NCBI GenBank assembly: GCA_013398955.1
Contig: VWPU01009690.1
Span: 153,130-217,129, forward strand
DNA: 64,000 nt
Direction: 5' to 3'
Source: Callaeas wilsoni
Taxonomy: Eukaryota > Chordata > Aves > Passeriformes > Callaeidae
Shown: piece after piece, positions 38,759 through 51,457 of the stretch
How the letters are laid out: each line of letters opens with the position of its first letter
Position numbering within the stretch: position 1 is the first letter of the stretch
Notes under the pieces: model-generated
What the model saw: the letters and a program-made list of their open reading frames with translations, nothing else
Told to the model about the DNA's origin: nothing
The model's database searches: none
Position numbers and translations under genes: made by a program

Positions 38759-41677
38759 TTAAAAATAAGGAACGAATTGAATACATTAAATTTATTGGGT
38801 GAAACAATTTAATGAAGAAAAATACTAATTAAATTATTAAAATCTAGATTGCAAGTAGTAATTAAAAAGGCTGTTGCTATGCAACCAGAAGGATTTTTGT
38901 GCCAGAGTGCAGAAATATGTTTGTTAAGTATGCTGGTATTTCACTTTGACCTTTTTCAGCCACACACCTGCCCAAACTGTCTGTAAATGTATTTTTGAGA
39001 ATGATAACATTAAATGTATCTGCAGGATGAAGAAGCAGAAAGACTATATGAATCAGTTAATGGCTTTTATTGTGGTTAAAAGGTTAAAGAATCTGTAAGA
39101 TAAAAATAGATACACGTATATAATTATGTATAGAATTTGTATGCTGATATTTCATCTCACAAATGGATTAATTTCTATCCCAAACACAGGTTCTGATCCC
39201 AAAGATATGAAAATATTAATTTTTATAATGTAATGTGTGAGCTAAACCTGCCCTCTCCTGAAGGTTTTAAATAGCAATTAAATCTATTACTTGTACCAGA
39301 AACCTAAGCAGTTGCTCATAATAACCAAGGCCAAACTTTGCTTTTCCTGGAATACTTAGTCTACGATGTGTGTTGGTTTCGGCTACAATATCCATTGTTA
39401 CACATGAAATATTTCTGTTGCGGTCATCTGATACTGATATATGGAAGAGAGAACACCAGTATATAGGTAAAGAGCGACACGCAAAAGAATATTGTTATGG
39501 CACATATATATTTCTATGAAGAAGCATAAATTGTGTTCAAAATATGTGTATAGTGCTTCCACATATACCCCATAGTCAGGCAAATTCTGCCTTGGACTGT
39601 GCTTTGCAAATAGGAGGGAGATCTGGTTTGCTGCACCCGAAGGACTCAACTCAGTGGTTAAGTCAGTTATTTCTTCAGGTTCTTTACTGGTCATGTGACC
39701 AACCAAAACACCATTTTCTTTCATTCTCTGTAGTCCCACATTTAAATTAGAAAAAGTTACAAATTTTGCTTTGTCTGTGTAGATTCCTTCCCACTGATAT
39801 CTCAGCCAGAAAACTGGAGGGAATCTGAATTGGGTCTAACCAACTGGCCTCTTGAGAAATGCTGCATCACCACCAGCTCCCTCCATCCAGAAGCAAAGGG
39901 CTTGCGCTCTGGTTAAATCCTGTTCTCTGCACTGTAACTTGCTTCCCCTTTGATTTTTTCAGTAAGAGAGTGAACAACAGTTATTCTTAACCAGAATGGA
40001 ATTTTTTGCAGATATGAGATCCAACAGACATTTATTTGCCCTTTCCTTTCTTTTTTCTTATGACTTCTTTAATTTCCAAACATGAATTTATTATTATTTT
40101 CCAGATAGCTTCTCTTCAAACGACCACTCAAAATAGGCCCTAAAGCCTCTTTTCAGATACTGGAGCAGAGGAACTGTTAGACTTAAAGACAGAGTGTATC
40201 AATAAGGTGTAGAGATTCCTAAAACAAACTCTGGGACACTCGCTTGTCATTTTTGCAGCGACATGTAAGCTTCTATACACTCTTACCCTTGTAGGCAAGG
40301 AATCTAGGTGAAAACAGAGTATCTAAAAAGAATCTGTAGGTTCTCTATATTAAATACATATATATATGTGTGTGTGTATGTGTATGCACAGTTAAATATA
40401 TCCACTTAAGTGGATGCAAAGAGTGGTTTAGGTGACTGCAACCATGCCAGAGGAAATTGTATTGGTTGGTGTTTTTGGGATTATCTATTGCATTTTTCAA
40501 GAAAGGAATTATGGTCATGCACAAACAAATCCCCTTTATTAGGAAATAATAAAACTGTAAAGTATGCATGCTTCAGATTCCAAAAAGAAAACTGTAGGAG
40601 CTTGAGGTATAGAATAGAAATAAAAAAACCAACAAACTATATCTAGTAAAAAATTAACATAATAATGAAAAAATAATCTTTAGTCCACAGAAATGTGAAA
40701 TTATATCTTATTTAAGTGCCCCGGCTAACTTCTGTCTAGTGTTTACATCTAAAATGAATTTTTTATCAGTAAACTTAAGTCTATCTAAACATTTGTCATT
40801 TTACAGATGGTAATATAGATTGCACTTTTCCAACAAAAGTAAAAGATCTTCACATCCTGAAGACCTCAAGCTTCACAACTGAAGTTTGATATTATGAATA
40901 TGCCTTGCCTTTTAATGAGGCATTGATAAAAGAAGATTTAACATAGCCAAATCAAGAACAGTAAATTATTGCCAAAATACTGAAGTTAAAAATTTACTTC
41001 TGAGAGGATATATTTAAAAGCTTTTATTTTTTTCCTCCAATTTCACTAAACAACTGAGCTATTTGACACCTAAATATGTTAGTTGATGGGTGCTTCCAAT
41101 TCTGTGAGACATAATAACAAAAAACTCCCATGTTGACGTCTATATATGTGTCCTGATAAACTCAGCTTTATCTCGAATCTGTAGATAAAGCAGGTTCAGA
41201 ACTACCTTTAGTCAGGAGCACTATCTTCCCTCTCTTTTTGTTTAAAGACAATTTTGAAATTCTAGAAAGACAAAAGAGTGTGTTCCACTGCCCAGTGAAG
41301 TTACAACTCCCTAAAAACTTTCTCTTTTCCTGGGCTCCAGATAAAGGTCAATTATAAATTACAGGAAAACTTCATCATCACTGAAAAGACAGGAGTAAGA
41401 ATATAGCATTATACTTCAGAACTATTTATAAACACATTTAAAAAATTTATCATTTTAGATGAAAATCTTATCCAACACACCAACGACAAAAAGAATCCAC
41501 AGTCGTTCTTTATATTGTCGAAAAGAGATTTTCTGCTGACTGACTGTAAATCTTCTCTGTAAGTTGCCATAGTGAATAACTGCTAGACACAAATCACAAG
41601 AATAACATCATAAAACTTTAATACCCTTGGCTTTAGTAAATTAGTTAAATTACGCAGTAATAAAATGAGTTTCCTAC
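38759..41677. other. AT-rich non-genic stretch
   Basis: No gene or repeat recognised beyond the TA/TG microsatellite at 40357-40387. A minus-strand frame of about 113 codons at 39398-39739 is open but has no clear splice signals at its edges and no motif. Confidence 0.45.
40357..40387. repeat. TA/TG microsatellite
   Basis: A TA run passing into TG repeats. Confidence 0.85.
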
Positions 41678-41700
41678 CTCAACTTCGTGAATTCCAACTC
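41678..41700 (-). other. candidate microexon (23 nt)
   Basis: A long pyrimidine tract and acceptor (CTTTCTCTCTTTTGTAACAG) precedes GAGTTGGAATTCACGAAG and then TTGAG, followed by a good donor GTAGGAAA. In phase 1 it reads VGIHEVE. It lies 480 bp downstream, on the same strand, of the segment at 42181-42285. Microexons this short cannot be called from sequence alone. Confidence 0.2.
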
Positions 41701-42180
41701 CTGTTACAAAAGAGAGAAAGAAAAGTATTTTCAGAGAAGAGCGCAGGAAGATACTTGACATTTTTTAGCAAATATTTCATAGAAAATAAGTTCACAAGTT
41801 TGATTAGAAGAAAAATTAAATAAAAAAGAAAGTTCCTCTGTTATAGAGAGAAAATAAATATTTTTTTCCTATATGTAATCTCCAGCTGTAAGAAAATTTT
41901 GCAATTTATTAAAATATTTTTTATGACATCTCAGTGCATGAAGTGAGGTATTACCATAGAAGAGAGTGACAGCTAGGAGAATCTGTGCTCCAATTTACAG
42001 ATAACAAAGAAATTTTAAAAATACATGAAACTGAAGTTCAAACATACTTTTAAAAGTGACTTGCCTGAAGTTTAACCCTGTCTTTTAAGCAATTAAGCAA
42101 TAAAACAAATAAAACTCTTTTATTTTAAAGTCAATATATGGTTCTCTAAGTTTCTTTCACAGTTGTCTCATCAGTCATCC

Positions 42181-42285
42181 TCATTTGAGTTCCGACTTGT
42201 TAATGTGTCCTGGAATTATTTTGTACTCTGCTGTTGCAGTTTGCAGTGACTGAACACTAGACACTTTCACAGCACTGTCAGAAGT
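42181..42285 (-). other. candidate terminal coding exon
   Basis: A strong minus-strand acceptor (TTTACTCCCTAATTTTTCAG) opens into a frame, phase 0, of 34 codons to a TGA: TSDSAVKVSSVQSLQTATA then EYKIIPGHINKSELK. The other two frames stop within 18 nt. No good donor precedes the stop, so if real it would be a last exon, and the candidates at 41678 and 38588 would belong to something else. The sequence looks protein-like but is unrecognised. Confidence 0.25.
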
Positions 42286-43894
42286 CTGAAAAATTAGGGA
42301 GTAAAGGTCAGGAAAGAGACAGTCTAAAAATATTTTTTTTGATAAAATATGCCAGAAGTGAAATGTATCTACTACAAAATACAAACAATTACGAGAGATT
42401 TCCGAAAGGATTTAAATTTGTTTAACCCTTGTAAATTTCCTAAACTACATTGTATAGAAGCCACAATCTTGACTTTTTCCATAAGAAATTTATTCTTTTC
42501 TCTTCAGTTACCTCCTTGGAAGTGGAGTGAGAAAAACTTGTAAGGCATGGGAAAGCTCCAGACAGATCAAAAGAAGAGTATAGGCATAGGATTTTGATTT
42601 TACTCCTATTTTGATGGTTTCAGGCACTACCAATACCAATATGCATATCATATTACATATTTGAAATTTTCTAAATTACTTTGTGCAGCAAACTACATTC
42701 CTCTGGGAACTTTAGGAGGGATTTAAAATATAAAGAAAAAAGAATTGCCAAATAGACGGCTGCAGCTGTTAGTAAATGACCAAGTAAAATCTCTGTACAA
42801 GAGAAAAAGAACCTAAGTCATCTGGATTACAGGGTATTGTTTTTTTCTTTTAATTTTGTCATTAATCAATGACTTATGCTTGACAACTTTTCAAATCTAT
42901 ATTTTGGAATGTAATCTGCAACACATGATCATAATTTTATTTTATGTTAGACAGTGCCCTGCAAAAACAGTCTTTATAAGGTTCAGACTCTTTCAGAAAT
43001 CCTCTTCATATTTATGTTTAAATAAAGCAAATATCATCTTCTTTCCTATTAACACAGGAGATAAAAACCCCCACTCTTCCTTTGTATCCTGTCGCTTACT
43101 TGATATAGTTACAATACTGTCAGAAAAATTCTCAAAGCCTTAAGGAAAGGAGCAAGTTTTTGCAATTAGAATTTCATATTTTTGATGAACCTGAACTAAT
43201 CTTGTAAACTCCTTAAAACTTAATCCTACCACTTTTATTCAAACTGTTGCTTAGACTTGACATCATGTTTCCCCTCTAATAATAGCTCTCTAGAGTATTT
43301 TATGGCTTTTTAAATATTTTTATTCATTTACTTCACTTTCTAGAAATACATGTTATAGTTTGAAAAAGATTGCCTAAGAAGGTAGGGTTGATGTTTGAGT
43401 AGCAGGGCAAACAAGTGATGTAAGATCCTGTAGACTTTACTAATTTTGGAAGAAATTTCTCTGTGGCGTTTCTCCAGTTCTGTTTAAAATAAATCCTAAT
43501 TATAGCCTTCAAAGAATTTTTTCTTTTTATGTCTGGTCAGATTTTTTTTTTTTTTTGTACTTTGGGCTTTATAATGTTGTCAGCTTATAGGCTTTATTTC
43601 ATCTTTATCTTCATAGCCAGTGGGAGTCAGTATTGAAAATTAATTTGATTGAGCATAGCAGTCACATTGTGCAGAATATAATTCAGTGAAGAGGCTAGAT
43701 AATAATATGAGAGTTACAAATAATTTAGGAGACATTATTACCAAGAAAGGAAGGAGATCAATTTGTTTGATAGTGTCAGGTGTCCTGAATGCACTGACCT
43801 CTGCGTAGGAGAATCAGAGAGTTCTAAAAACATTGCCGATAATGAAGACAAAAGCTAAAAGACCCCTAAACTGAAGTCAATACTACATCCTCTG
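42286..43894. other. AT-rich non-genic stretch
   Basis: No gene recognised. T-run of about 16 at 43541-43556. The plus-strand frame at 42856-43143 has no motif or splice context. Confidence 0.5.
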
Positions 43895-44430
43895 GTAGAG
43901 TGACCTGCTCTTCTGAGACACTCCCGCCTTGGAGTGTCCAGGTCTGGGACCCTCAACACAAGAAAGACATTGACATGTTGGAACCAGACCAGAGGAGAGT
44001 CATTACACTGATTTTAGGGGTTTGAGCACCTTGCCTATAAAGACAGGCTGAGAGAGCTGGAGCTGTTCAGCATGGAGAGGATCTTATAGTGGCTTTTTAG
44101 TACCTACTGGGAACCTACAAGAAAGCTGAACAGGGTCTTTTCACAAGGGCACGTAATGATAGGACAAGGGGGAATAGCCTTAAGATGAAGGAGAGTAGGT
44201 TTAGATTAGATACTAGGAAGAAATTCTTTGCTGTAGGGCTGGCGAGGCACTGGAACAGGTTGTCCCAGAGATGTTGTGGACTCCCCATTCCTGAAGGAGT
44301 TCAAGACTAGGCTGGGTGGGGTTCTGATTAAATTGATCTAGTGGAAGTCCCTGCTCTTGGAAGAGAGGATGGAACAAGATGATCTTTAGGGTCCCTTCCA
44401 ACCTAAACCTTTTCATGATTATCTGATAAT
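43895..44430 (+). mobile_element. CR1 LINE 3' end, plus strand
   Basis: A 5'-truncated CR1. It reads through 'gacctgctcttctgagaca', 'cacaagaaagacattgacatg', 'gacaggctgagagagctgg', 'aagggcacgtaatgatagga', 'ggcactggaacaggttgtcc' and 'ttcaagactaggctgggtgg' to 'ggtcccttccaacctaaacc' and a worn tail, in consensus order. It is the least diverged along its length apart from the 27985-29340 copy. No target duplication is obvious. Confidence 0.95.
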
Positions 44431-45903
44431 GAATCTTGTCAGTGACACTTAAGAGGAGTCATACTAGACACTATTAAGGCAGGATCATTATCTGTGTATC
44501 ACTACACAGCAAGAATTACAGTCACTGAAATACCAAGTATAGAGTCAAGTGCCACATTTACAAGTTTCTCCTATTATGTAGAAATATCAAGCTTTCATGA
44601 GTAAGAGAATATCTTCTTAGCAAGTGATTGGGTTTCCTCCCACTTTTCTCTTATATTTGCCTTGACTTAGCTTAATGCAGACCTGGCTCTATTCCTTTTT
44701 TCTCTGTGTAGAACTGTATTTCATGCTTATTCTGATCAGCCAGAAAACAGAAACAGAAAACATAGAAGTAAAATTTAATTTCAAGTGAAAGCTTGTTTGA
44801 ATTTTTCTTACACATTGTGGCTATCTCTTCTCCAATGTTTTGCCATTCTAGCTATTCACAGAACTTTTGCTGTGGATCATTAAGTTAATGAAATAACTTC
44901 AAAAGAAAATGTGCCTTTGCAAGCCTTTTCAGGCACAATTTTGATACTGCACTTGCTCTGTCATTGGAATATTGACTATCACAGCTTCCTTGCCTATGAG
45001 ATTGGATTAAGATTCTGGAAATAATTTTTTTTTAAGGGTTGAAATTATATGGGGCTTTAAGTTTTTTAGATAATGAGGCTTTGGATGATCTCATCTTGCA
45101 TGCTGCCTGCCTTCAGTTCAATACTTGGATCACAAAACTAGCAATCTGTCCTGGCTAATGGAGTTTGGAGTTATGAAACAATGTAAATCCTGTGATTAAC
45201 TGAGGAGCTATAAAAACCTTTGGGCTACTTGTTCTGCACTATCGTCTTGTAGTCGTATTTGATTCTGGGTCTGCAGTATCAGTTTGCTTTCTTGACTTCA
45301 TAGTATATATATTCTTGTGACGAATTATAACAATTCCAGTGAAACTTCAAAAAGTGGCTGTCTATAGCCATATTCATTCTACACAAGAATTAACTCACTG
45401 GGGGAATTATTTGATCATTGTTTCTTTTCATGTAATGAGAATTATGCTCTACAAATAATCATAGTTACCTTTAGTTCCAATTTCTTCTCGATTCATACCT
45501 TTTATTCCTATATATATTTTAAAATTATCTTATTATCTCTTTCATATTTATTCAGAAATACAATTCAGTGAGTTTAGGATAGATTGGACTGCAGATTTTA
45601 AAATATATTCTGATTTTTTTTGAAAAATTCAACAATCAAGATATTTTTTTATTACTCATCATCTTCATCCATGAAGACAAGGCAACATGATAATTTAATG
45701 CTATGAGTGTAACTCAAGTTTTATATTGTGTTTTTTTTCCCAGATGGGAATCGTTAAAGGGGTAATCAAACACAGGATCAAATCAAATACAGTTGGGAGA
45801 TTTTAGACTACAGTGATGGAAAAATGTTGCATGCTTTATGTTGTATGTTTTTAGTTGGTCTTTCTTCCAATACGCCCTTTCAAAAAATAAAACACAGCAG
45901 ATA
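44431..45903. other. AT-rich non-genic stretch
   Basis: Nothing recognisable as gene or repeat. Confidence 0.5.
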
Positions 45904-46219
45904 TTAAATGAATTTCATATTTCTGGTAGTGTGCCAGCTTAACTGTTTTACTTCATTCAAGTGGTGAATAGCCACTCCTGATTCAGCCCATAATTTAAAA
46001 ATCTGATATTCTCTACAGAAAATACTGTTCTTGGTCACAACACCAGTTGTCTTGCCTAGTCTTGGTGACTTCATGGGAACAACACGGATATTTTCTGAAT
46101 TTGGGTGGCTATCCATTGCATCAAAGTGTGCAATAATATTTCTTGCTATTAGGAATTCTGAAAAACATGATGCTTGTTTAGAATAAAATAACTGGTTTGT
46201 TTTTTGAAAGAGCTTCACC
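45904..46219 (-). other. candidate terminal exon (open 316 nt)
   Basis: The minus strand has an excellent acceptor, GGGTTTTTTTTTCAG, followed at once by a frame open for 104 codons to a TAA. It contains segments such as NIIAHFDAMDSHPN, NIRVVPMKSPRLGKTTGVV and REYQIFKLWAESGVAIHH. The composition is balanced, unlike the usual AT-driven frames nearby. No family is recognised. It could be a last coding exon, a processed-pseudogene scrap or chance. A weak donor-like GAA|GTAAAA occurs shortly before the stop. Confidence 0.28.
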
Positions 46220-47993
46220 CTGAAAAAAAAACCCAAAAACTTGCTTTACATTTTCTATTTAATTTTTATATCCTGTTTATAAATGTGAATGGAAATACTA
46301 TTAACATAAATAAGTAAGATTGAAAATAAGGCAATATTGCTGACTTTTTAATATGAGGAACAAACAATCATTGTATGATTAATTCATTAAAAATGAATCC
46401 TTGTGGATTTAGTTTGTATGATGGGTTGTATTTTGATTTTGTGTGTGTATGTTTTTTATACTGAACTGTAAGAAATACTCAAAGAAAAGTTCAATCTGGA
46501 TAGCATTTGGCTGAAAAAAGGTTTCATGTGTGGTCTGCACTCTTTATAATAAGGAATGCTATTATAATTGGTGACTGCAAAAAAAAAAGAGTAGGATTCC
46601 AGTGGTTTTGATAGTATCAGTCTGCTGGTTTAATATTTAAAATATTAGACATAAATAACTTCAACATTTGGAGAACTGCCAGAATATGAATTATAATATC
46701 TAGGTCACTGCCTGTTTAAAAGACTATTATCTTCTAACTAGAGTAAAACCTTAAACGGACCTTTTAGCTGCCAAAGAAGCTGTGCTGAGGCATTTTTGGA
46801 ATACCATATGTACATATATTTTGGCTGCAGAAAATCATACAATGAAAAAATAACAAATAAATAATTCTGGTGAAAAAGTATAATTTTTATCTATTCATAA
46901 ATCAATAAAACTTAATTTTTTTCCCAGATATTTGTCTCCCTTTACCAAATTTATTAAAATTATTGATTTTATATGCAGTTTAGTTACATAGTTGCATTTT
47001 TTTTGTGCTGGAGATAGTATGATAATTTAACAGGCATAATTTTTAATAATTTTTAAAATAATTTCTAAAAGCAGCGTTTTACACATCAAGGCAAGCTTGT
47101 AAGAGAGAAAATATTTGGGAATAAAAATTCATTAAGTTCAGTTACTGAAAAAGAGCAAGAAACTGTCAGGAACTGAAATGCCAAGGTTGAATATGGAATC
47201 AGAAACCTGCTCAGTCTTCTCATGAAGAGAGCTAGTGTTCTAAGTAGACCTTAGACTAGTTCCTAGAGTTTGTAGCAAAATTCACTGCTATAAAATTCTG
47301 AGACCTTCTACTTTGTTCATGCTTTGGTAAAGTAGAAGCGATTAGAAAAGGAAAAACGTTATGATAAATATTCATTCACCATATTGTTTTAAAATTCACA
47401 TCTTTACCTCTCTACAAAGGATAGCTGTGGAAAATACTGCAGCTCCAAGTAGATACTTCAGGAGAATAAACATCAGGGAGACAGATGAAACATTTAGTGT
47501 TATGGACTTTATATGAAAGCATGGATATGAACTAGTCAGTAATGAATGTCTTCTGGCAACTGCAACCTGCTGAGAATGGAATACCTAGAACAGCCAGAAG
47601 AGGTGCCTGGTATTAAAGTGGGACAAAACAATAAGTATAGGCCATTTTAAAATTGCATTTAATCATAGAGTTAAATTGCTCATTTGTTTCCCTGTGCAAA
47701 TATGCAAATAGCTATCTATACACTGCATCTAAATGCAAGTTCATATAATTTAAGTGATTAAGTTAAAACAAGCTTTAGAACACTTTTACTGCTGAACACT
47801 CCTCACTGTTTTCAGCACCAAATGAACCCCTCATAAAGTACAGAGACATGATGTATGAAGTTCGTTTTAGAAAACAGAAATCTTTCCAAACACTTGGAAG
47901 GTGTTTGCATTAGATCTTTGCAAAAACTGGTAAAAACCCTTTTATTGTAAGAAATCTTTTTCGTTTCAATTAAAACCACTCCAGAGGCATTTG

Positions 47994-47999
<6 letters not shown>

Positions 48000-48027
<28 letters not shown>

Positions 48028-48168
48028 TGTACACATATACATATACACATACACACACCCCTTTATATGTATATATACACACACACACATATACATAGAC
48101 ACAAGAACATATATTTATACACACACAGATATATACATATATTTCTATATATATATACACACATGTAT
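48000..48168. repeat. compound TA/CA microsatellite
   Basis: A (TA)12-type run followed by mixed ACAC, ATAC and TATATAC blocks over about 170 bp, almost entirely alternating purine and pyrimidine. Overlapping open frames are artefacts of the repeat. Confidence 0.95.
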
Positions 48169-51100
48169 AGCATAGAATTATAATTGAGTTTCACCTACTG
48201 CCATAAAGAAAAAATGAGGTTGTCAGTTACATTTATAATAATCAGTGATCCAAAATCAGGCCAACACAGATTTGTGAAGAAGAGCCTTTTAAAAGCTTGC
48301 AATGGAAAAATTAGATGAGTGACATAAAAGGAAAAAAATAGAGTTTGATAATATATGCTATGATTTAAGACTGTCTAGACTCTCAAAAAAAAAAAAAAAT
48401 ATTCCTGCTTATCCCCTGGAATTAGAATTCTAATGATCTGACTTCCTATTTTATGTTCATTTTACATTTACCTAGAATTTGAATAAATAATAGCTGATGT
48501 TCAAGCTAGCCTGAACTGGTTGCTACCACAATTTGTTGCCTCTCTTATTAAAATTTTCCTCTGCACGTTTCCTATGTTACTGCAATGCAATGTTTTATTA
48601 TAATTTCAGACTCTGATTGCATAAGGCTTTGAAATAGTAAGCTGAACTTACCTTCCGTGATGGTTTATTTCTCACAAAACAAGTATGTAGTGCACATATG
48701 GACAGGTACTGGACACAGCTGAAACAACAGCTGATGCACTGGGATATCTCAAAGAATGGGAAAGCAAAATATCAAAAAGTGAAAAATGGCCTTGCTTTCA
48801 GATTGTGACAGTAAATTGAAAACAAGCTTGCACATCTGAAAAGACACCTGAAATATGTATCGTTGAAAAAATAATATATAGCTGTTTAATCTTAGTTTTC
48901 TTCACTTTTTAAAGAGTGAAGAAGAGTATTGTTGGTATCCCTTAATGTGAGTCATATGGCTCAGTATATTTAATAAATCTGTAACTAAGAAAAATTTTCT
49001 GTGGCTTGTGAAAGTAATTATCACCTAGTTTGTGTTCATGATGGAGAGAAAAGGTTACTACAAAGGTGTTGATTAACAAGTGATCTTGCTTAAAAGAAGG
49101 TGAAAATATAATTTGGAAAAGTCAGCATATTCCACAGAAAGATGGAAATCTAGTAACTAAAAAAATTTGTCATCTCCCTTATACATTTTTGGTAAGTTTT
49201 GAGACCTGTATCAAGCATCCATTTGTACCTTGCCCAGTTACTAACACATATTAATCAGAAAATAACAAAAGATCAGATTTTATTTTTTAGTTATATGGAC
49301 TGTAGGATTGGCTCTTGCATAGGAAAGCAAAAAAAAAAAATTCAATGAGTGAGTTCTAAAGACAGCTTGAAATATGTATGTGTCATAATAAAACTAAAAT
49401 AGGTAAAATAAAATCAGCATATTCTCTTTCACCTATCCTTGTCAACATATACTTTTGCATATAATGCTTGTTAGGCATGAATTCTGGATGAAAATATGGA
49501 TGGATGCCGCTCACAGCTGAAATTCTGACAGAAAATTTTGCTGAAAAATCTTTATTACTCCCCATCTTCTATGAGTGACTTAAAGGCAGTGTGTGAATGG
49601 ATAATTTGGCACATATTATCTTTAAGATATATCAAAAGACTCACATGGAAAGTTCTTTGAGCTACCTTAGAATTAAGAAGCACAGGGTACTCAGATATAT
49701 GAGTGACTGTATAGCAGAATAACAACTCAGAGCTTCATTCTTTGCTGGATGTGACAGAAATTGATGACTTCTTATTGCACAAGTCTCATAAGAACAACAG
49801 GATTTCTAGTCTGTCCACAGGAATGGCAGACAAAGCTTCTTTCTTTGGAAAGAAAAGGACTTCTAGACCAGTCAAGTTTCATTACCTGCAAGAGCAAAAC
49901 CTGGCTCTTTGATGCTTGGTAAGAATACCTAGACGTCTCACTGAAATATTAATTTTGAATTTAAACATTAGTTAAGAAATTAATAATTTTAAAAATAAGT
50001 AAAATAGTTGACCACACATGGACATGGGACATCTCAATTGTCCTTTAGAACAGAAGCCCAATTGCATTAATTTTCTAAGGCAAGATACTTAAAAGATAGT
50101 CTTTAGTTTGTTCATAGACAGAGAAATATCACTGTCATTGCTATTATGCCTCTTTCCTTAAAAATGTTAAGTCTAATACATTCTGAGTAGCATGAACTTC
50201 TGTTTACCTGAAAGTGAGGGAAACAATGATTTAATAAGAAGTAAAATTATATCTATTACTAAGTAGAAACAATTTAAATTTAAATATAATATATGGTGTA
50301 AAAGCAATTGAATTCATTATCAATTTAATTTTCTTGGACTCAAAAGTTGTGTAGTTTATGAGTGTAGTAATGAGGGTTAACTAGGGAGCAAAAGAGTAAT
50401 TTCACTCTATTTAATATATTAATATACTTTTTAAAAACAGTTTCTGTTAGAATTCATGCACTACCAGGTTTTATGAACACTTTATAGTTGCTTTATTATA
50501 TGACCATAGATTAAAAAGTAAAGTGAATGTAATGCTATTATTTAAGTAAAGACATAATAAACAATGTGCATAAAATGTGAATCCAATTGCAAAGACACTA
50601 CTCAGTTTTAATTAGTAGATAAATAATATGCATTATATGTCAAATCTCTACGTATAGCTTCCCTTCTTTTTAAGCAATGCATATTTTGAACATACACTTT
50701 ATCATGAAGTGTCTAAAATTTCATATCAAACCATAGGCCTACATGTATTTTTGTGCACAAAGGAATTTATATCCTGACTAATTTTTTCCTGGCCCTTTAT
50801 GTGAAAAGTAGAATATAAAACGTATATGTTACATTTTGCAAAATATTTGGAAAGTACATAGAAAGAGAGGTTTTTTGACTCTCAAACTGCTATTCAGTTC
50901 CTAAAGACCTGATTTAAAAAGGGAACTATAATTTTACATGAGGTTTCAGTGACACACAAATTTATTAAACTGAACAATGATTCACTTAAATAGCTCAGAT
51001 GGAGAAGGACTATCTTCCAAACTTGAAAGTGTCATTTAAGCATGCTTACCATTTCTATATGCTCTGATTTTGTTGTTTGGAAATGGGATTTACAATACTT

Positions 51101-51431
51101 AGGCACATATTAATAATGCAGAAGTGGGTGCAATAAACAATGTCAGAATTTAGCACTTATTAAAAAAACATACAGGACATTTATTTGGGGTCCTCTCATT
51201 GTTATTCATCTTTTTGGTGTATCTGAAATTTTTTCTGCAGGAACAATCCTGTGGCACAGATGAATCTTCAGTAGGATTGTTGAATAATCACCCCTTTTTT
51301 TCCTTTTTTTTGGCTTTTTTTCACAGTTTCTGCCTGTCTACAAATAAGGATGGAAAACAGATCAAAAGGTAAATCTAAAGGAAATGTAGCAAAAACAATC
51401 AACCTGAGAATCTGTAGCTAATGAAAGACTG

Positions 51432-51457
51432 TTTTAATTTAATTTAATTTAATTTTA
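51432..51457. repeat. (AATTT)n microsatellite
   Basis: Four consecutive AATTT units with partial flanks. Confidence 0.9.

Noticed and set aside
39398..39739. Minus-strand 113-codon open frame with partly protein-like composition
   Set aside because: No good acceptor or donor at useful positions, and the end degenerates into AT-rich residues.
47812..48102. Minus-strand 96-codon open frame rich in Y, I, V and C
   Set aside because: Its upstream half is the translated TA/CA microsatellite.
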